Source of the DNA: Thermoprotei archaeon
Lineage (GTDB): Archaea; Thermoproteota; Thermoprotei; Thermofilales; Thermofilaceae
Reading direction: 5' to 3'
DNA length: 6,682 nucleotides
Assembly (NCBI GenBank): GCA_003649495.1
Contig: QMRZ01000084.1
Location: 1-6,682, forward strand
The position numbers were made by a program, and so were the translations under genes. Position 1 is the first letter of the stretch; each line of letters starts with the position of its first letter. Under the pieces are notes generated by a model. The model had not been told where the DNA came from and searched no databases. It saw only the letters and a list, made by a program, of their open reading frames with translations. Positions 4,709 through 6,682 of the stretch are shown here, piece by piece.

Positions 4709-6270
4709 CCGGATGAGAGCCTGGCTACAATCTCAAAGGCGTCCTCCAGGCGTCTATAGGTCTCGACGTATGCCTTGTAGAGCTTGACGTACTTCTCGTG
4801 GAGCTCAGGGCGTGGCTCGTAGGCCTCAGCTACGTGGACCATGGAGCTCACAGCCTCATCAAATGACCTGTAGAGCCCTGCGCCCACCGCGGCCAGGATT
4901 GCTGCCCCCAGGCTGGCGGCGCTGATGACGCGGGGCACGAGTATCCTCATGCCGAGGACTGAGGCCTTGATCTCGTTCCACAGCCTGCCCCTCACCTCAC
5001 CTCCCGTCATCGTTACGCGCCTGACCTCGACGCCGAGGTCCCTGAGCAGCTCCATGGCACCCACGTACTGGTAGGCGACGCCCTCCAGCACTGCCCTGAT
5101 GAAGTGCGCCCTGGTGTGGGCGTGCGTGAAGCCTATGAACACGCCCCTAGCATCCGGGTTGAAGAAGGGGGTCTTAGCCCCCCAGAGGTAGGGGTAGTAC
5201 ATGAGGCCCTCAGAGCCTGGAGGGACCTTAGCAGCCTCCTCCAGCATCACGTCGTAGGGAGAGGCGCTCCTTTCCCGTGCTTCCTCCACCTCCCTCCAGC
5301 CGAAGTTATCCCTGAACCACCTGAGCGATTCCCCAGTGGAGTTTATGACAACCTCGTACTCCCACGTCCGGGGCACCACGTGCGTGCACGTGTCGACCCT
5401 GGCCTTAGGATCCGGCCTGGGCTCAGAGAGGGGGGCCTCGAGGCATGTGCCCGTGCCAGTCCCTATGTTGACCTCCCCCTCCCTGAGCGTGCCGGAGCCC
5501 AGCGCCTCGCACGGCCTATCCCCTCCCCCAGCCGCCACGGGAGTGCCCTTCCTCAGCCCCGTCACTTCAGCCGCCTCAGCCGAGACCTCGCCCACGATCT
5601 CCCAAGAGCCCCTGAGCTCAGGCAGCATGTCCAGGGGTATCCCCATCTCCTCGCAGAGCTCGTGAGACCACTCCAGCCTCCTTATGTCCAGCATCATGGT
5701 CCTTGAAGCCATGCTGTAGTCAGTGCAGGCCGCCCCCGTCAGCCTGTAAATTATGTAGTCCTTGGCGAATAGGATGAGCCGCGTCCTCGAGAACACCTCG
5801 GGCCGCTCCTCCTTGAGCCAGAGCAGCTTCACGGCCGAGAATATCTGGTCAACAGGCAGGCCCGTGACCTCCAGGACTCGGCTAGCCCCAAGCTTCTCCC
5901 TCACCCACTCCTCCTGCCTCTTAGCCCTCATGTCCAGCCAGATGATGCTGTTGGCCAGAACCCTCCCCTCGGCGTCCAGGGGGGCAAAGGCCTCCCTCTG
6001 CGATGTCACGCTCAGGCCCTCCACGCTGTCAGCTCCCACAGCCTTGACGACTTCCCTTATGGTCTCCACCGCAGCCCTCCACCACTCCTCGGGATTCTGC
6101 TCAGCCCATCCAACTCGAGGGTGGATGACGGGGTACTCCCTGTACGCCTCCGCCACAGGCCTCCCCTCCAGGTCGTAAGCCACAGTCTTGCAGCCGCCCG
6201 TGCCCGCGTCGACTCCCAGGACTACTGGGCCGCGCACATGCCGCCACCATGCTAACCCGCCAGCAGCCAT
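4705..6270 (-). CDS. FGGY-family carbohydrate kinase, xylulokinase-like
   Basis: A 521-residue cytoplasmic kinase that transfers phosphate from ATP to a sugar, sugar acid or polyol. In order: the N-terminal phosphate loop VDAGTGGCKT (20-29), the sugar-side block SQREAFAPLD (90-99) with IIWLDMRA (109-116), a near match to FGGY signature 1 (143-154, SAVKLLWLKEE), the GGGDRPCEALGSG block with the likely catalytic base D251, NIGTGTGTCL (268-277), then the C-terminal ATP side with MTGGEVRGRLWNEI (421-434) and AASLGAAILAAVGAGLY (451-467). Both FGGY lobes are complete. The C-terminal half reads most like xylulokinase; SQRE recalls glycerol kinase NQRE, so the substrate is open. I chose ATG 6270 over TTG 6291 because a TATA core at 6296-6305 lies 30 nt before it; the TTG would be upstream of the transcription start. 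The stop shares CTAG with the nitroreductase stop. Confidence 0.9.
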   Translation of the reverse strand: MAAGGLAWWRHVRGPVVLGVDAGTGGCKTVAYDLEGRPVAEAYREYPVIHPRVGWAEQNPEEWWRAAVETIREVVKAVGADSVEGLSVTSQREAFAPLDAEGRVLANSIIWLDMRAKRQEEWVREKLGASRVLEVTGLPVDQIFSAVKLLWLKEERPEVFSRTRLILFAKDYIIYRLTGAACTDYSMASRTMMLDIRRLEWSHELCEEMGIPLDMLPELRGSWEIVGEVSAEAAEVTGLRKGTPVAAGGGDRPCEALGSGTLREGEVNIGTGTGTCLEAPLSEPRPDPKARVDTCTHVVPRTWEYEVVINSTGESLRWFRDNFGWREVEEARERSASPYDVMLEEAAKVPPGSEGLMYYPYLWGAKTPFFNPDARGVFIGFTHAHTRAHFIRAVLEGVAYQYVGAMELLRDLGVEVRRVTMTGGEVRGRLWNEIKASVLGMRILVPRVISAASLGAAILAAVGAGLYRSFDEAVSSMVHVAEAYEPRPELHEKYVKLYKAYVETYRRLEDAFEIVARLSSG

Positions 6271-6295
6271 ATTAATCGAGAGCGGCGGCAAAACG

Positions 6296-6305
6296 CTATT
6301 TTAAG
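6296..6305. promoter_or_regulatory. shared TATA core for divergent kinase and right-edge gene
   Basis: CTATTTTAAG (plus) reads CTTAAAATAG on the minus strand. Its centre is 30 nt from the kinase ATG (6270) and 23-26 nt from the paired GTG codons at 6323 and 6326. Both distances fit near-leaderless archaeal genes, and I see no other TATA-like sequence closely placed for the plus-strand gene. On the minus side ATTAAT (6271-6276) is too close to the ATG to act as a TATA box. Confidence 0.55.
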
Positions 6306-6322
6306 CCGCGCTGAGCCCTATC

Positions 6323-6682
6323 GTGGTGTCCCAGTTGAAGCTGGAGACGCCCATGTACCTCGGCCCGCTGCCCCACCCGGCAGTGGGGATCAGGATACCC
6401 GAGGTCCTCCTCGAGGGGATACTGGAGGCGTATAAGCTGAGGAACACGGCTGGCGGACTCATGCTGTCCTACGGCCGCGAGACGGCGCCTGAGTGGGTCA
6501 TAGACGCCCCCCCTGGCGAGTACGAGATAACCATGGGCCACACGGGGACCTCGATAAGGAGGTACCTCACGCTGGGGGCTGAGGCGGCGAGGAGGAAGGG
6601 CGTCATAGTCGAGATGGAGGCTGACCACCTAACGATAACCACATCCTCGGCTAGGGCGGTCAAGAGAATCTCGGGGTATAAG
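6323..6682 (+). CDS. 5' end of an unrecognised conserved-looking protein (partial)
   Basis: The frame starting with tandem GTG codons at 6323 and 6326 stays open for 120 codons to the right edge, with an in-frame stop upstream at 6302-6304. The starts lie 23-26 nt after the TATA core; ATG 6353 is a later option that would remove ten residues. The protein has ordered, family-like blocks: LGPLPHPAVGIRIPEVLLEG (13-32), GLMLSYGRETAP (45-56), the glycine/threonine motif MGHTGTSIRRY (71-81), then EMEADHLTI (97-105) and a basic RAVKRISG (111-118). No signal peptide or membrane segment is seen, so it is probably a soluble enzyme, with alternating strands and helices as in an alpha/beta barrel. Divergence from a sugar kinase suggests carbohydrate or sugar-acid metabolism. 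The ADH motif recalls tagaturonate epimerase (UxaE), a weak lead only. Confidence 0.75.
   Translation, partial: MVSQLKLETPMYLGPLPHPAVGIRIPEVLLEGILEAYKLRNTAGGLMLSYGRETAPEWVIDAPPGEYEITMGHTGTSIRRYLTLGAEAARRKGVIVEMEADHLTITTSSARAVKRISGYK

Noticed and set aside
5104..5706. Long open frame on the plus strand opposite the sugar kinase
   Set aside because: It is antisense to a kinase with intact motifs, rich in Pro/Arg/His as expected of a GC-rich shadow frame, and resembles no family.
6271..6291. TTG start of the sugar kinase at 6291
   Set aside because: It is only about 9 nt from the centre of the TATA core, ahead of the expected transcription start, and has no ribosome site; ATG 6270 fits better.
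6296..6663. Minus-strand open frames at the right edge
   Set aside because: The plus-strand frame there is open to the edge, has a promoter and family-like motifs; the minus frames are Arg/His/Pro-rich shadows.

Overview
The window looks like chromosomal DNA of a thermophilic archaeon, most likely of the Thermoproteota (crenarchaeal) group. The reasons are inferred from style: GC-rich genes heavy in AGG/AGA arginine and ATA isoleucine codons, GTG and TTG starts, short AT-rich gaps holding archaeal TATA boxes about 25-30 nt before starts (near-leaderless mRNAs), purine-rich Shine-Dalgarno sites inside operons, and a ribbon-helix-helix/retropepsin-like gene pair of a kind I associate with archaea. 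I cannot name the genus. No rRNA, tRNA, CRISPR array, transposase or phage gene was seen.

Layout from left to right. 1-149 (+) is the 3' tail of an unidentified gene. 291-1307 (-) encodes an orphan secreted-then-anchored membrane protein with its own TATA box. 1308-1598 is a non-coding gap. 1599-3231 (-) is a two-gene ABC-2 type exporter (ATPase, then permease, overlapping by 50 bp), with a TATA box and a perfect 12-nt palindrome over the ATPase start codon. 3277-3998 (-) is a two-gene module: a ribbon-helix-helix protein with a DUF5678-like tail, then a retropepsin-like aspartic protease, joined by a 4-nt TTGA overlap. 3999-4093 is a divergent promoter region with several AT-rich palindromes. 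4094-4708 (+) is an FMN nitroreductase. 4705-6270 (-) is an FGGY-family sugar kinase that meets the nitroreductase tail to tail, the two stop codons sharing one CTAG. 6271-6322 is a compact divergent promoter with one TATA core. 6323 to the right edge (+) is the first 120 codons of a conserved-looking protein I do not recognise.

How the genes may work together. The exporter is self-contained and probably moves a drug, lipid or peptide outward. The ribbon-helix-helix protein is a good candidate autorepressor of its own pair and perhaps of the divergent nitroreductase, because palindromes lie exactly where starts and transcription starts are expected. The sugar kinase and the right-edge protein probably share one TATA box and so may belong to one sugar or sugar-acid pathway. 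The most interesting unit is the ribbon-helix-helix/aspartic protease pair with its palindromic control region; its biological role is not established from sequence alone.
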